Made by a program: the position numbers and the translations under genes. A stretch of DNA of 64,000 bases, taken from assembly GCF_913061305.1 (NCBI RefSeq), contig NZ_CAJXST010000009.1, positions 1 through 64,000 of the forward strand. Reading direction: 5' to 3'. This document shows positions 46,626 to 57,399 of this stretch, in pieces. The first letter of the stretch is position 1. The number at the start of each line of letters is the position of its first letter. This stretch comes from an uncultured Porticoccus sp. GTDB lineage: Bacteria; Pseudomonadota; Gammaproteobacteria; Pseudomonadales; Porticoccaceae. The notes beneath the pieces are model-generated. The model was given only the letters and a program-made list of their open reading frames with translations. It had not been told where the DNA came from and made no database searches.

Positions 46626-47336
46626 TTAACGACCAATCAATAACGGGTGCTGCCCTTCTACAAGGTGACCATTGTAACCCAGCTTGACCGTCAAAATATC
46701 TGCCAGGCGCTCAGCCACTTCCTGAACGGTGACGGGCTCTGCCAACAGATCATTCATCTGGGTCATAACAACACCGAGCCCGCAGGGATTAATGCGCGCC
46801 CAGGGCGCCAGATCCATATCCACATTAAAATTGAGACCGTGGTAACTGCAACCGCGGCGCACCCGCAAACCCAGGGAGCCGATTTTAGCCCCGTCAGCCA
46901 GATAAACACCCGGCGCGTCCGGCCGGGGCGCAGCGGCAATTCCCCAGTGGGCAAGGGTTTCCACCAGGGCCACCTCAATCAGTGTAACCAGATCGCGAAC
47001 CCCGATACCGAGCCGACGCAGGTCTATCAGCAAATAACCGGTGATCTGGCCCGGGCCGTGGTAGGTCACATGTCCCCCACGGTCACTCTGCACAACCGGA
47101 ATATCCCCGGGCATCAGGATATATTCCTGATTACCCGCCTGCCCCTGGGTGAATACCGGTTCGTGTTCCAGCAGCCAGATTTCATCGGGGGTCTGATCAT
47201 CGCGCTCCGCAGTGATTCGCTTCATGGCATCAAATGTCTGGGCATAATCACGCCGCCCGAGATAGCGGACGATAAGCGGCAGGGCTGGCGACGTACTCGT
47301 TGGTGCAACCATCACTTCGGGCAGATCCGGATTCAC
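46626..47336 (-). CDS. lipB: Octanoyl-ACP:protein N-octanoyltransferase
   Basis: Loads octanoate from ACP onto lipoyl domains before LipA acts. The 236 residues hold the DRGGHVTYHGPGQ substrate motif, the lysine in GAKIGSLGLRV and the catalytic cysteine in NPCGLGVVMTQ. The likely start is GTG at 47336, which overlaps the ybeD stop by four bases; ATG 47312 is an alternative. Downstream of ybeD and upstream of lipA. Confidence 0.95.
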   Translation of the reverse strand: MNPDLPEVMVAPTSTSPALPLIVRYLGRRDYAQTFDAMKRITAERDDQTPDEIWLLEHEPVFTQGQAGNQEYILMPGDIPVVQSDRGGHVTYHGPGQITGYLLIDLRRLGIGVRDLVTLIEVALVETLAHWGIAAAPRPDAPGVYLADGAKIGSLGLRVRRGCSYHGLNFNVDMDLAPWARINPCGLGVVMTQMNDLLAEPVTVQEVAERLADILTVKLGYNGHLVEGQHPLLIGR

Positions 47337-47602
47337 AGCACCATTTGCACCAGAGGGTTGTGCTTGAGGTCCTCAAAAATGGCCGACAATTGCGCTTCTC
47401 CGGTTGCGGTGATGACGACAGTGATCGCCTGAAAGTTGCCATGGCGGCTGTCGCGAATGGAAACAGCCGCTTCATCAAAGCCCGGGGCGTGGCGCGTCAT
47501 CACTTCCATGATAAGGCTATGCAAGCCGGGGGCAGCCCGTCCCATGACCTTTATCGGGTAATCACAGGGAAATTCAATTTTTGGGGCTGACTGCTCGGGC
47601 AT
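47333..47602 (-). CDS. ybeD: YbeD/DUF493 family protein
   Basis: An 89-residue ACT-like domain protein, 87 in E. coli. It starts MPEQSAPKIEFPCDYPIKVMG. The ATG lies in the dacA stop (TGATG overlap), so translation is coupled. Function is unknown, but in many gammaproteobacteria ybeD lies between dacA and lipB. The longer frame from 47644 has no support. Confidence 0.92.
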   Translation of the reverse strand: MPEQSAPKIEFPCDYPIKVMGRAAPGLHSLIMEVMTRHAPGFDEAAVSIRDSRHGNFQAITVVITATGEAQLSAIFEDLKHNPLVQMVL

Positions 47603-48753
47603 CAGGAGAACAGCCCCACAAAAAACAGCGTAATGGCATCCCATAGCCGCGAAAAGAGACCCGCCTCGGCAACAGGGTGTTCAGCCACAACAGGCATATC
47701 CAGCAACGTCTCACCTTCATAACTAACGCTCAGTCGTCCCAGTTCCTGGGTCTCACTGAAAGGGGCCTTGATGGTTTGATCCACAAGAATCTTGGCCTCG
47801 AGGTCATCCCTGGAGCCCCGCGGAATCGTCAGATAAACATCTTCCGGTACCACCAGGTTGATGCGGTTTTCTTCACCGTACCAGACAGGTGCATTCTCCT
47901 GAATGACATCGCCCCTGGAGTAAAGCTGGCCTGTTTCATAATAACGGAACCCGTAAGCCAGCAGCTTTTGTGATTCCCGGGCCCGGATTTCCTCGCTACT
48001 GGTGCCCATAACCACAGAGACAAGCCGCATACCGTTGCGGACAGCAGAAGCTACCAGACAGTAACCCGCCGCTTCAGTATGGCCTGTTTTCAGGCCGTCT
48101 ACTGTCTTATCACGCCAGAGCAACCGGTTGCGATTGGGCTGCTTTATGCCGTTGTATTCAAAATACTTTTCACTGTAGATACTGTAATGTTCCGGATAAT
48201 CCTTGATCAACGCCCTCGCCAACAGCGACATATCCCGGGCGGTGGTGAGATGACCCTCGGCGGGCCAACCGGTGGCATTGAGGAAATGGGAATTTTTCAT
48301 GCGAAGTAATTCTGCCTGCTGGTTCATCACATCAGCAAAAGCACTCTCGCTGCCGGCCAGATGCTCTGCCAGTGCCACCGAGGCATCGTTCCCTGACTGA
48401 ATAATGACACCCCGCAGCAAATCGATCAGTGGCACCTGAGTGCCCTCCTTGACAAACATCTTCGAACCGCCCATCTGCCAGGCGGCGACGCTGATGGGCA
48501 CCATATCCGTTTCCTTGACCTTGCCGTTGTGAATATCGGCGGAGACGATATAACTGGTCATCATCTTGGTCAGGCTCGCTGGCGGCACCTGTTCATCGGC
48601 ATTGTGTTCAACAAGCACCTTCCCGGTGTTGGCATCCAGCAAAATCCAGGCAGTTGCCGCGAGATCGGGGGGAGCAGGAATCAGCACTTTGGCCTGGGCA
48701 ACACTGCCCATAACAAGAAACAACAATCCGACAAAAAAACTTTTTTTCAGCAT
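47602..48753 (-). CDS. dacA: D-alanyl-D-alanine carboxypeptidase (PBP5/6 family)
   Basis: Trims the terminal D-Ala from peptidoglycan pentapeptides. The 383-residue protein has a signal peptide (MLKKSFFVGLLFLVMGSVAQA), active-site SLTK near residue 60, SGND near 122 and KTGHTEAAGYC near 225, plus a PBP5 C-terminal domain and an amphipathic end (LWDAITLFFVGLF) that anchors it to the inner membrane. An ATG at 48774 and a frame from 48831 are possible longer starts. Confidence 0.94.
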   Translation of the reverse strand: MLKKSFFVGLLFLVMGSVAQAKVLIPAPPDLAATAWILLDANTGKVLVEHNADEQVPPASLTKMMTSYIVSADIHNGKVKETDMVPISVAAWQMGGSKMFVKEGTQVPLIDLLRGVIIQSGNDASVALAEHLAGSESAFADVMNQQAELLRMKNSHFLNATGWPAEGHLTTARDMSLLARALIKDYPEHYSIYSEKYFEYNGIKQPNRNRLLWRDKTVDGLKTGHTEAAGYCLVASAVRNGMRLVSVVMGTSSEEIRARESQKLLAYGFRYYETGQLYSRGDVIQENAPVWYGEENRINLVVPEDVYLTIPRGSRDDLEAKILVDQTIKAPFSETQELGRLSVSYEGETLLDMPVVAEHPVAEAGLFSRLWDAITLFFVGLFS

Positions 48754-48846
48754 AATGGAACCGGCTTTCAACATTTTCGATGGGTGGATTGAACAAAAAA
48801 CAGCACAAAATTCTACCATGTGCCTGTTCATGCCGCTGTGACTGAA

Positions 48847-49719
48847 TCAGTCATAAACAATAAAAGGGCGGATATTATCTATCTGTCCCAGTGCCGTCTT
48901 CAGATCAAATAATTTCAGATGATCCGTCACCGGACCCACCAACACTTTAAACAAAGGTTGTGGTGATGACTGCTGGCGCACTACTACCGGATACTCGGTG
49001 ACACCTGCTAACCGCTGCGACAAATGGCTGGCTGCAAGCTGGTTATTGAAGGCCCCCACCTGAAGATAGGCGTTGCTGTCCTGGCCAACGGTTTCAACCC
49101 CGGCAACCGGCAACATGGCTGGATCGGGTGCCAGTTGTGGAGAGGCAACTGTGTTGTTTTGATAGTCCGCAGGATCAATCACTGAGACCTCCACTTTAGC
49201 CGTACCCTTATCTGAATAACCCAGTTTTTTGGCCGCCGCATAGGATAAATCAATGATTCTATCCCCGTGGAAAGGCCCCCGATCATTGACCCGTACAATC
49301 ACACTGCGCCCATTTTCCAGATTGGTCACCTTGACATAGCAGGGAATCGGCAGGGTTTTATGGGCTGCCGTCATTTCATACATGCTGTAGACCTCACCAT
49401 TCGATGTATGGCGACCATGAAACTTGTTGCCGTACCATGAGGCCAGACCACGCTGGCGAAACCCCTTGCTGGAAGGCATCACCTGGTAGGTTTTACCCAG
49501 CACGGTGTACGGGCTTTTGTTGCCGGCCAGAGTGATCGGCTCATGCTTGGGCACAGCATCCGGAAGGCCACTGACATCAATATCTCTTGGCGGCGGTCCA
49601 TCACCATAGCCGTAACCGCCGCCGGAGCTGGCAGTGCCCCCAGAGCCACCGCAGCCCTGAAGCAACAATAAAGTGCTCAGTAACGTTGTAAAAAAGAGGC
49701 CCTTAAAGTGTGTCTTCAC
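48847..49719 (-). CDS. rlpA: RlpA-family septal ring lipoprotein
   Basis: A 290-residue outer-membrane lipoprotein. Lipobox LLQGC follows the signal peptide. The double-psi barrel has GLASWYGNKFHGRHTSNGE and NDRGPFHGDRIIDLS with the catalytic histidine and aspartate of lytic transglycosylase RlpA, and the C-terminal SPOR-like domain binds denuded septal glycan. The start appears to be GTG 49719 with GGAGCGGG upstream, overlapping mltB by 17 bp. Confidence 0.92.
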   Translation of the reverse strand: MKTHFKGLFFTTLLSTLLLLQGCGGSGGTASSGGGYGYGDGPPPRDIDVSGLPDAVPKHEPITLAGNKSPYTVLGKTYQVMPSSKGFRQRGLASWYGNKFHGRHTSNGEVYSMYEMTAAHKTLPIPCYVKVTNLENGRSVIVRVNDRGPFHGDRIIDLSYAAAKKLGYSDKGTAKVEVSVIDPADYQNNTVASPQLAPDPAMLPVAGVETVGQDSNAYLQVGAFNNQLAASHLSQRLAGVTEYPVVVRQQSSPQPLFKVLVGPVTDHLKLFDLKTALGQIDNIRPFIVYD

Positions 49720-50683
49720 CGACCCGCTCCAGTATTTGTTGGCTCAGTTCGTGCACTGCCATGGCATAGAGGAGACTGCGATTGTAGCGGGTAATCACAT
49801 AGAAATTATTCAGGCCGAGCCAGTACTCCAAACCTTTGTCACCATCGAGTCGTACCGGGATAGCCTTGGCACAACCGTTCAGGGGCATCTCGCTGAAAAA
49901 ACCCATTTCGGCCAATTCATCGACCGTTTTGTCGAGACTGGCCTGGTTGAGGAGCTCATCATCAAAACTTTCCTTGATCCGGGCGGGGGCGACCACCGTT
50001 TCACCCATTTTCCAGCCGTGTTCAGCAAAGTAATTAGCGACACTGCCGATGGCATCCGCTTTGTTCTCCCAGATATCGGCAAAACCATCACCGTCAAAAT
50101 CCACTGCAAAACTGCGGTAACTGCTCGGGATAAACTGGCCATAACCCATGGCACCAGCATAGGAGCCCATGAGCGTCAGGGGATCCTGGTCCTGCTCTCG
50201 CGCCAACAACAGAAACTGCTCCAGCTGTTTGGTAAAGAAGGGACTGCGGGGGGGATAGTCAAAGGACAGCGTTGCCAGCGCATCAATGACCCGGAAACTT
50301 CCCTTGATCCGGCCATAGAAAGTTTCCACACCGATAATGGCCACAATCACTTCCGGTGCAACCTGATACTGTCTTGATGCCTCGCTCAGAACAGCCCTGT
50401 TCTTTCTCCAGAAATCAACACCCTCAGTGATGCGCTTTTCAGTGATGAAAATTTTGCGATAATCTTTCCAGGGTTTGACTTTTTCAGCCGGTCGTTCCAT
50501 GGCATCAATAATGGTCTGCTTTTTTTCCGCCGCATCCAGCAAAGCGTCCACAACCGTTCTTTCAAAGCCGTGCTCTGACACCATCCTCTCGGCGAAAGCC
50601 CTGGCGTCCGGATACTGTAAATAGCTGGCCTGAGCCGATAGGGATAACAGCATTCCTACTGCAACTGAGAACAGTATGTTCAT
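49703..50683 (-). CDS. mltB: Lytic murein transglycosylase B
   Basis: Cleaves peptidoglycan glycan chains. The 326-residue protein has an N-terminal signal sequence (MNILFSVAVGMLLSLSAQA), no lipobox, the catalytic glutamate in IIGVETFYGR and the GYGQFIPSSYRSFAVDFDGDG substrate region. In E. coli MltB is a lipoprotein; here it seems soluble, like the Slt35 form. It sits between rodA and rlpA and overlaps rlpA by 17 bp. Confidence 0.93.
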   Translation of the reverse strand: MNILFSVAVGMLLSLSAQASYLQYPDARAFAERMVSEHGFERTVVDALLDAAEKKQTIIDAMERPAEKVKPWKDYRKIFITEKRITEGVDFWRKNRAVLSEASRQYQVAPEVIVAIIGVETFYGRIKGSFRVIDALATLSFDYPPRSPFFTKQLEQFLLLAREQDQDPLTLMGSYAGAMGYGQFIPSSYRSFAVDFDGDGFADIWENKADAIGSVANYFAEHGWKMGETVVAPARIKESFDDELLNQASLDKTVDELAEMGFFSEMPLNGCAKAIPVRLDGDKGLEYWLGLNNFYVITRYNRSLLYAMAVHELSQQILERVGEDTL

Positions 50684-50720
50684 AACTTTTTTACTCCGGG
50701 CAAGTTGCCCATAAACCCTG

Positions 50721-51863
50721 TTAGACCGACCTTTTTCTTTCCGTACTGACGGCCATCAGCATACCAAATCCCAGCATCAGGGTCACAATCGACGTGCCGC
50801 CGTAACTCACCAATGGCAATGGTACGCCCACCACCGGAAGAATACCTGAGACCATACCCATATTGACAAAAATATAGACAAAGAAAGTTAACGCAATACT
50901 CCCGGCCAGCAGACGGCCAAACATACTTTGCGCTCCCAGACCGATAAAGACACAGCGGCTTATAATCAGCAGATAGAGCGCCATCAGCAACATCACGCCG
51001 AACAGTCCGAATTCTTCTGCCAACACCGCAATAATAAAGTCGGTGTGGCCCTCCGGAAGAAAATCAAGCTGCGACTGGGTACCCAGGGTCCAGCCCTTGC
51101 CTTCAACGCCACCCGAGCCGATAGCAATTGTGGACTGGATGATATTCCACCCTGCACCGAGCCGATCCGCTTCAGGGTTAAACAGCGTCAGGATGCGCTG
51201 CCGCTGATAATCGTATAAAAGATAAAACCACATTAACGGTAAGAGGCATGCTGCCAGTAACAATGCCAACACCAGGTAACGCCTCGGCAGGCCCGCCAGA
51301 AAAAGCGCAAAAAAACCGGCAGCACCAATCAGAATGGCTGTTCCAAGATCGGGCTGCATGCCGACCAGCACCAGCGGAACCAGAATAAATACCAGGGCGA
51401 AAAACACGTGCTTGAATTGCGGTGGCACCGCACGCTTGCCCAGATAGCTCGCCAGCATCAATGGAACCGCAATTTTGAGAATTTCCGATGGCTGAAAACG
51501 GAACCCCCCAATTTCCAACCAGCGCTGGGCACCCTTCGCCCCAATGCCAAAGAACAGTACAGCTATCAACAACAAAACACCCGAAAGATAAGGGAGTATC
51601 GCCCACCGATCGAGCAGTCGAAGAGGAATCTGGGCCACCATCAGCATCACCAACAACCCGACACCAAAGTGGACCAACTGGCGATGTACATAAGCAATGT
51701 TCTGACCGCTGGCACTGTAGAGAACAAACAGGCCAGCTGTGGCCAGCACCAACAGCAGGGACAGGAGCGGGATATCCACATGGAGACGCCGCCATTGACT
51801 GGGGCCGCAATATATTGCCGATCCACCAGACCCCATCCGCCGAACAAAATCACTCTGGCTCAT
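50721..51863 (-). CDS. rodA: Rod shape-determining protein RodA
   Basis: A 380-residue SEDS glycosyltransferase of the elongasome. About 10 transmembrane segments, the family motifs LQPDLGTAILI, the loop with WNIIQSTIAIGSGG and the C-terminal LPLVSYGGTSIVT. It works with PBP2, whose gene overlaps it by 14 bp just upstream. The N-terminal 25 residues are cytosolic. Confidence 0.96.
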   Translation of the reverse strand: MSQSDFVRRMGSGGSAIYCGPSQWRRLHVDIPLLSLLLVLATAGLFVLYSASGQNIAYVHRQLVHFGVGLLVMLMVAQIPLRLLDRWAILPYLSGVLLLIAVLFFGIGAKGAQRWLEIGGFRFQPSEILKIAVPLMLASYLGKRAVPPQFKHVFFALVFILVPLVLVGMQPDLGTAILIGAAGFFALFLAGLPRRYLVLALLLAACLLPLMWFYLLYDYQRQRILTLFNPEADRLGAGWNIIQSTIAIGSGGVEGKGWTLGTQSQLDFLPEGHTDFIIAVLAEEFGLFGVMLLMALYLLIISRCVFIGLGAQSMFGRLLAGSIALTFFVYIFVNMGMVSGILPVVGVPLPLVSYGGTSIVTLMLGFGMLMAVSTERKRSV

Positions 51864-53709
51864 CGAACTCCTCTGACAGACTTTGCGGGTACAGTGCCAT
51901 GTAGGCGTCGATTATCTGGCGCGCGAGCGGTGCGGCCGTGGAGCTGCCGTGCTCACCATTTTCGACAAGTACCGACACGGCAATCTGCGGTTGTTCCACA
52001 GGCGCAAAGGCGATGAACAGGGCATGATCCCGATTCCGCTCGGCAACCAGTTCCCGATCATACTCTTCGTCCTGTTTGATACCGACCACCTGAGCAGTAC
52101 CGGTTTTTCCAGCAATGTGATAATCGAGATCCTTATTAATCACCTTGGCCGTGCCACGCTGACCGTGCACAACCTCCTGCATTGCCTCATGCACATAATC
52201 CCAGTTGCGGTCTGACGCTTTGATCATACCGGCTGGCAGTGGGTTCCTCCCATTCTTGCGTACCAATTGCGGTGGTCTTATCTCACCACGGCTGGCCAAT
52301 CTGGCGGCAGCCACAGCCATCTGCATTGGCGTCACCAGCGTAAAACCCTGGCCGATGGAGGTATTGACCGTATCTCCCGGATACCATGCCAACCCTTTTG
52401 CCTCCCGCTTCCAGGCCCGTGAAGGCATAATGCCAGCCCGCTCCGAGGGCATATCCAGTCCGGTTTTATGGCCGAAACCAAACCGGGTACCGTAGAGCGA
52501 CATCACATCAATGGTCATTTTGACGCCGACATCATAAAAAAAAGTATCGCAGGACTGAATGATGGCATCACTCAAATAAATGTTGCTACCGTGCCCCCCC
52601 TTCTTCCAGTCCCGGTACTTCCGCTCATAATTTTTCAATTGGTAGAAACCCGGATCATAAATACGATAGGCAGGGGTAATTGTGCCACTTTCCAGTGCCG
52701 CAAGACCGTAGATTGGCTTGACAATGGATCCCGGGGGATACTGGCCCTGAAGAACCCGATCAAACAAAGGCCGATCAATAGAACTGAGTAGTGCATTGTA
52801 ACTTTCAAAGCTGATCCCGGTCACAAACTCATTGGGATCAAACCCTGGGGTACTGGCCATGGCAAGCACGCCTCCCGAGGCCACATCAATAGCCACCACA
52901 GCACCTCTTTGTTCACCCATGCTCTCGTAAGCAACCCGCTGCAAGCGACTGTCCAGATGCAGGTACAAATCCTTACCCGGCTTGGGCTCTTCTCGCTCCA
53001 ATTGGCGCATCACCCGTCCCCGGGCATTGGTTTCAACCGTCTGGTACCCTACCTCACCAAGTAACTCATCCTCGTAGAAATTTTCCAGTCCGGTTTTACC
53101 CACCACCAGCGTGCCGCTATAGCGAACCGGGTCGAGCTGTTGTATTTCGCGGTCATTGATACGCCCCACATAGCCGAGCACATGGGAAAGCTCGGCACCA
53201 AGAGGATAATGACGCAGCAGCTGGACAGTGACTTCAACGCCCTCCAGCCGGTATTCATTGACCGCGAGAACACCCTGTTCCCGTTCACTCAGGTTCAATC
53301 TCAGGGGGACAGGCTCATAGGGTCGCTGACGACGCTCAAGCAGTTTCTGAAAGCGATCCCTGTCGGCACCGGTAATCCCCACCAGCTTTTCCAGCTCATC
53401 GAGCAATACGGCGAGGTTTTCGACGCGTTCTACGACAATGGAAAGATTAAAACTGGGACGGTTATCCGCCAGCAACACCCCGTTCCGGTCAAAAATAAGC
53501 CCGCGGGGCGGTGGCACCGGCTCAACCAATACCCGGTTGCGGTCAGAGAGCGTCACAAAAGCATCATGTCGCTCAACCTGAAGATGGTAATAGCGCCAGA
53601 ACAGCCCACCCGACAGCAATAGCACCACAACCATGGCAAAGAGCAGACGGCCGACATAGAGCCGGTAATCCATCAATGGGTTTTTTAGTGCGCGATCATC
53701 ATGGTTCAT
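51850..53709 (-). CDS. mrdA: Penicillin-binding protein 2, elongation transpeptidase
   Basis: A 619-residue class B PBP that cross-links peptidoglycan during cell elongation. One N-terminal transmembrane helix (LFAMVVVLLLSGGLFW), a PBP dimer domain, then the transpeptidase with the SIVK motif in PPGSIVKPIYG, SCDTFFYDV and KTGTAQV. It is followed by rodA, the classic mrdA-rodA pair. The genes rsfS/ybeB and rlmH, which usually precede it, are absent; pnp stands upstream instead. Confidence 0.96.
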   Translation of the reverse strand: MNHDDRALKNPLMDYRLYVGRLLFAMVVVLLLSGGLFWRYYHLQVERHDAFVTLSDRNRVLVEPVPPPRGLIFDRNGVLLADNRPSFNLSIVVERVENLAVLLDELEKLVGITGADRDRFQKLLERRQRPYEPVPLRLNLSEREQGVLAVNEYRLEGVEVTVQLLRHYPLGAELSHVLGYVGRINDREIQQLDPVRYSGTLVVGKTGLENFYEDELLGEVGYQTVETNARGRVMRQLEREEPKPGKDLYLHLDSRLQRVAYESMGEQRGAVVAIDVASGGVLAMASTPGFDPNEFVTGISFESYNALLSSIDRPLFDRVLQGQYPPGSIVKPIYGLAALESGTITPAYRIYDPGFYQLKNYERKYRDWKKGGHGSNIYLSDAIIQSCDTFFYDVGVKMTIDVMSLYGTRFGFGHKTGLDMPSERAGIMPSRAWKREAKGLAWYPGDTVNTSIGQGFTLVTPMQMAVAAARLASRGEIRPPQLVRKNGRNPLPAGMIKASDRNWDYVHEAMQEVVHGQRGTAKVINKDLDYHIAGKTGTAQVVGIKQDEEYDRELVAERNRDHALFIAFAPVEQPQIAVSVLVENGEHGSSTAAPLARQIIDAYMALYPQSLSEEFDEPE

Positions 53710-53796
53710 TGAGAGTCATTGTAACTGCATGTCGATAGCTGATCACCGGGTTTACTGAATAGGTCAAGAGATTGGCTCTGACCGAAAACCTGCCAT

Positions 53797-53823
53797 AAAA
53801 AAAGCGGGGTCTCAGCCCCGCTT
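53797..53823 (-). terminator. Rho-independent terminator of pnp
   Basis: Stem GCGGGG/CCCCGC (53804-53821) with seven As on the plus-strand left side, reading as a U tract on the pnp transcript. It lies 23 bases after the pnp stop codon. Confidence 0.88.
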
Positions 53824-53845
53824 CTCTGAAATGACTGCCAGCGTA

Positions 53846-55999
53846 TTATTGCTCTGCAGATTCCTGAGCAACCGGAGCTTCTTCCGCTGGGGCTGTTTCA
53901 CCGGTCTCACCTTCGTCCTCGGATGTCTCTTTCATGGACAACTTGATTCGACCGCGGGCGTCCACATCAAGCACCTTGACGCGCACCTGCTGACCTTCCT
54001 TGAGATAATCAGACACTTTTTCCACGCGCTCCTTGGCAATTTGTGAAATGTGTAGCAAACCATCCGTGCCCGGCATGATCGTGACGAAGGCACCAAAGTC
54101 AACAATACGGGCAACTGTGCCCTCATAGATACGACCTATCTCAGCCTCAGCGGTGATTTCCTCGATGCGGTAGATAGCACTTTTCAGGCCATCCGCATCA
54201 TCGCTGTAGATTCTGATGGTTCCGCTATCGTCAATGTCGATGCTGGCACCGGTCTCTTCCGTCAGCGCACGAATCGTGGCACCACCCTTGCCGATCACAT
54301 CGCGAATCTTGTCGGGATCGATTTTCAGGATATGGTAACGGGGTGCTGACTCAGCCACTTCACTGCGGCTCTTGTCGATCACCTTGTTCATTTCACCAAG
54401 AATGTGGAGTCTGGCCTGCAACGCCTGACCCAGTGCGATATCCATAATCTCTTCAGTGATCCCTTCGATCTTGATATCCATTTGCAGAGCAGTAACACCC
54501 TGAGCCGTACCGGCCACTTTAAAGTCCATGTCGCCCAGGTGGTCTTCATCGCCAAGAATATCGGTCAGCACCGCAAAACCATCGTCTTCTTTGACAAGGC
54601 CCATCGCGATACCGGCCACAGGCGCTTTCAGCGGCACACCCGCATCCATTAACGCGAGGCTTGAACCACAAACCGAGGCCATGGAACTTGAACCATTGGA
54701 CTCCGTGATTTCAGAGACAATCCGCATGGTGTAAGGGAATTCTTCAGCCGACGGCAATACCGCAGCAATACCGCGGCGAGCCAACCGGCCATGACCAATT
54801 TCACGACGACCGGTAAAACCAATACGACCACACTCACCCACGGAATAAGGGGGAAAGTTGTAATGCAACATGAAGGGATCTTCGCGGCGGCCTTCCAGCG
54901 CATCGATATACTGAACATCGCGCATGGAACCCAGCGTGGCTACCACCAATGCCTGAGTTTCACCACGGGTAAACAGCGCCGTGCCATGGGCTTTGGCCAG
55001 CACGCCGACTTCCACATCAATGGCACGGACCGTCTTGCTGTCGCGACCATCAATTCGGGGCTCACCGCGAATGATGCGACCACGGACAATTTTCTTCTCC
55101 AGCTTTTTAAAGGCATCGCGGATATCGTCTTCTGTAATGCCCGCCTCTGCATTCGACAGCGCTGCAGCCGCCTGATTGCGCAGGCCGTCAATTTCGACAA
55201 CACGCTGCTGCTTGTCAGTGATCCGGTAGGCCGCATCCAGACTCTCTCCGACCATGGCCTTGAGGCTGTCGGTCAGGGTTTCATTGACAGGGGCCTCTTG
55301 CCAGTCCCAGCGGGGTTTACCGGTTTCCCTGGCCAGCTCCTCAATCACCTGAATAGCCGCCTGCATTTCCTGGTGGCCGAACAGTACCGCACCGAGCATG
55401 ATATCTTCCGGCAATTCCTTCGCCTCTGACTCAACCATCAGGACAGCATCACGTGTGCCCGCGACAACCATATCCAGTTCCGACTCCGCCAGCTCCGAGT
55501 AAGTTGGATTTAGCAGGTAGCCCTTTTCGCGATGATAACCCACACGGGCGCCACCAATTGGACCATTAAAAGGGACACCGGAAATCGCCAGCGCCGCAGA
55601 AGTACCAATCAGTGCAACGATATCGGGATCCACATTCTTCTCAGAGGACATCACCGTACAGACCACCTGCACTTCATTTTTGAAGCCGTTGGGAAACAGG
55701 GGGCGAATAGGCCGGTCAATCAGGCGGGAAGTCAGTGTCTCTTTTTCGCTGGGACGGCCTTCACGCTTGAAAAATCCACCGGGGATCTTGCCAGCGGCGT
55801 AGGCCTTTTCCTGGTAGTGGACACCGAGGGGGAAAAAGTCCATACCTTCTTTTACGTTTTTTGCTGCGACAACCGTACACAGTACTGCCGTTTTATCCAT
55901 GGTACACATCACGGCACCGGTAGCCTGACGGGCAATGCGGCCAGTCTCCAGCGTGACGGTATGGTTGCCATATTTAAATGATTTTATTACAGGATTCAC
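53846..55999 (-). CDS. pnp: Polynucleotide phosphorylase
   Basis: Degrades RNA 3'-5' with phosphate; core of the degradosome. The 717 residues comprise two RNase PH-like halves, a KH domain with [10 protein letters not shown] near residue 565 and an S1 domain ([16 protein letters not shown]), then an acidic tail. I start at GTG 55999 ([11 protein letters not shown]), which has GGAGAGG about 10 bases upstream. A longer frame to 56083 would cross the rpsO-pnp hairpin and lacks support. Confidence 0.96.
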   Translation of the reverse strand: MNPVIKSFKYGNHTVTLETGRIARQATGAVMCTMDKTAVLCTVVAAKNVKEGMDFFPLGVHYQEKAYAAGKIPGGFFKREGRPSEKETLTSRLIDRPIRPLFPNGFKNEVQVVCTVMSSEKNVDPDIVALIGTSAALAISGVPFNGPIGGARVGYHREKGYLLNPTYSELAESELDMVVAGTRDAVLMVESEAKELPEDIMLGAVLFGHQEMQAAIQVIEELARETGKPRWDWQEAPVNETLTDSLKAMVGESLDAAYRITDKQQRVVEIDGLRNQAAAALSNAEAGITEDDIRDAFKKLEKKIVRGRIIRGEPRIDGRDSKTVRAIDVEVGVLAKAHGTALFTRGETQALVVATLGSMRDVQYIDALEGRREDPFMLHYNFPPYSVGECGRIGFTGRREIGHGRLARRGIAAVLPSAEEFPYTMRIVSEITESNGSSSMASVCGSSLALMDAGVPLKAPVAGIAMGLVKEDDGFAVLTDILGDEDHLGDMDFKVAGTAQGVTALQMDIKIEGITEEIMDIALGQALQARLHILGEMNKVIDKSRSEVAESAPRYHILKIDPDKIRDVIGKGGATIRALTEETGASIDIDDSGTIRIYSDDADGLKSAIYRIEEITAEAEIGRIYEGTVARIVDFGAFVTIMPGTDGLLHISQIAKERVEKVSDYLKEGQQVRVKVLDVDARGRIKLSMKETSEDEGETGETAPAEEAPVAQESAEQ

Positions 56000-56026
56000 A
56001 ATTATATTACCTCTCCATAAGCGTGA

Positions 56027-56046
56027 ACGGCTCCCAGGGGAGCCGT
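56027..56046 (-). promoter_or_regulatory. Hairpin between rpsO and pnp
   Basis: 8-9 bp stem ACGGCTCCC/GGGAGCCGT between the rpsO stop and the pnp start, with no U tract. In E. coli the equivalent hairpin is an RNase III cleavage site that autoregulates pnp; by position this one may act alike. Confidence 0.6.
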
Positions 56047-56057
56047 CAGCAATTCTA

Positions 56058-56324
56058 TTAGCGACGCAGGCCAAGCTGGCCAATCAGCGTCATATAGCGC
56101 TTCGCGTCTTTAGCTTTAAGGTAGTCCAGCAATTTGCGTCGCTGGTTTACCATGCGGATCAAACCACGTCTTGAATGGTGATCCTTGTTGTGGTCACTGA
56201 AATGACCCTGCAGTTTGTTGATGTTGGCGGTGAGCAGGGCTACCTGCACTTCCGGCGAACCGGTATCGCCCACGGACTGCGCGTACTCTTTAACAATCGC
56301 TTCTTTTTCAGTTACATTTAACAT
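56058..56324 (-). CDS. rpsO: 30S ribosomal protein S15
   Basis: An 88-residue primary 16S rRNA-binding protein; starts [16 protein letters not shown] with GGAGAAG upstream. Contains [29 protein letters not shown], the conserved S15 core with rRNA-contacting H/D/R residues. The longer frame from 56408 is not used. Between truB and pnp, as in E. coli. Confidence 0.97.
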   Translation of the reverse strand: MLNVTEKEAIVKEYAQSVGDTGSPEVQVALLTANINKLQGHFSDHNKDHHSRRGLIRMVNQRRKLLDYLKAKDAKRYMTLIGQLGLRR

Positions 56325-56452
56325 GATTACTTCTCCAATATGCGAGTTAGATTCGGGGCACCCGCGCATATTTACAGGAACCCTAACAGTGAATTCGACC
56401 GGCACCACCTGGTGGCTCCAATCCGGGATTCTGTCACACAGGACAGGACTCC

Positions 56453-57397
56453 CTATCTCACAACAAGACGTTTCGGGGCTACCCGTCCATCTTCTGTGAC
56501 TTCGCCAACACCAAGCAACTGCGGCTCGACCTGGCTTATTTCAAAGACACGCACTATATCGCCTTCTTCACTCTGACGATAGACCTGCGGCACCATCACA
56601 GCCTGTCCCCGGCAAAAATAGAAAGCCGTATCTTCTTCTAACTGCAGTGCCGCCAGATGCGTCATCCCGGCATCCATCGGCAACAAAAGTTGGTCTAGCT
56701 GATCCAGACCACTTTCTTCCCTGAGTGATTGCAATTCACCCAACGTCACCGACTGATCTTCTTTAAAGGGCCCGGCGGCGGTGCGCCGCAAAACCGATAG
56801 ATAAGCGCCACAACCAAGCCGCTGGCCAATGTCTTCCGCCAGCGTGCGAATGTAGGTTCCCTTGCTGCAGTGGACAACCAGATCGGCCTCCGGGAACTCA
56901 CCGCTGCGAAACTCAATCAATGTCAGCGAGCGAATTGTGACCGGCCGGGCCTTTCGTTCAATTTCCTGCCCTTCACGGGCCAGCTTGTAGAGCGGTTGAC
57001 CCTGGTGCTTCAATGCCGAAAACATCGGTGGCACCTGATCGATATCGCCCCTGAAGCCGTCCAGAACATCCTGTACCTGAGCTTCAGTCAGCTCCGGGGC
57101 ACCGCTGTCACGGGTGACCTCTCCATCGGCATCACCGCTGACAGTCGCCATACCAAAGCGAAAAGTCGCGCGGTAGCATTTATCCGCATCCAGCAAAAAC
57201 TGGGTAAACTTGGTTGCCTCACCAAGACATACCGGTAAGACGCCCGTCGCAAGAGGGTCCAGACTGCCAGTGTGCCCGGCCTTGGCGGCCTCAAAAAGGT
57301 GTTTCACCTTCTGCAAAGCACCGTTTGAGGAGATCCCCAGCGGTTTATCGAGCAGCAGTATACCGTTGACCGACCGGCCCTTGCGACGACGCGCCAA
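56453..57397 (-). CDS. truB: tRNA pseudouridine55 synthase
   Basis: A 314-residue enzyme that converts U55 of the T loop to pseudouridine. The catalytic aspartate lies in [19 protein letters not shown] near residue 45; [13 protein letters not shown] is also conserved. The start is TTG at 57397, preceded by GGGGAGGA lying within the end of rbfA, 2 bases from its stop. The C-terminal PUA-like part ends [12 protein letters not shown]. Confidence 0.96.
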   Translation of the reverse strand: MARRRKGRSVNGILLLDKPLGISSNGALQKVKHLFEAAKAGHTGSLDPLATGVLPVCLGEATKFTQFLLDADKCYRATFRFGMATVSGDADGEVTRDSGAPELTEAQVQDVLDGFRGDIDQVPPMFSALKHQGQPLYKLAREGQEIERKARPVTIRSLTLIEFRSGEFPEADLVVHCSKGTYIRTLAEDIGQRLGCGAYLSVLRRTAAGPFKEDQSVTLGELQSLREESGLDQLDQLLLPMDAGMTHLAALQLEEDTAFYFCRGQAVMVPQVYRQSEEGDIVRVFEISQVEPQLLGVGEVTEDGRVAPKRLVVR

Positions 57398-57399
57398 GC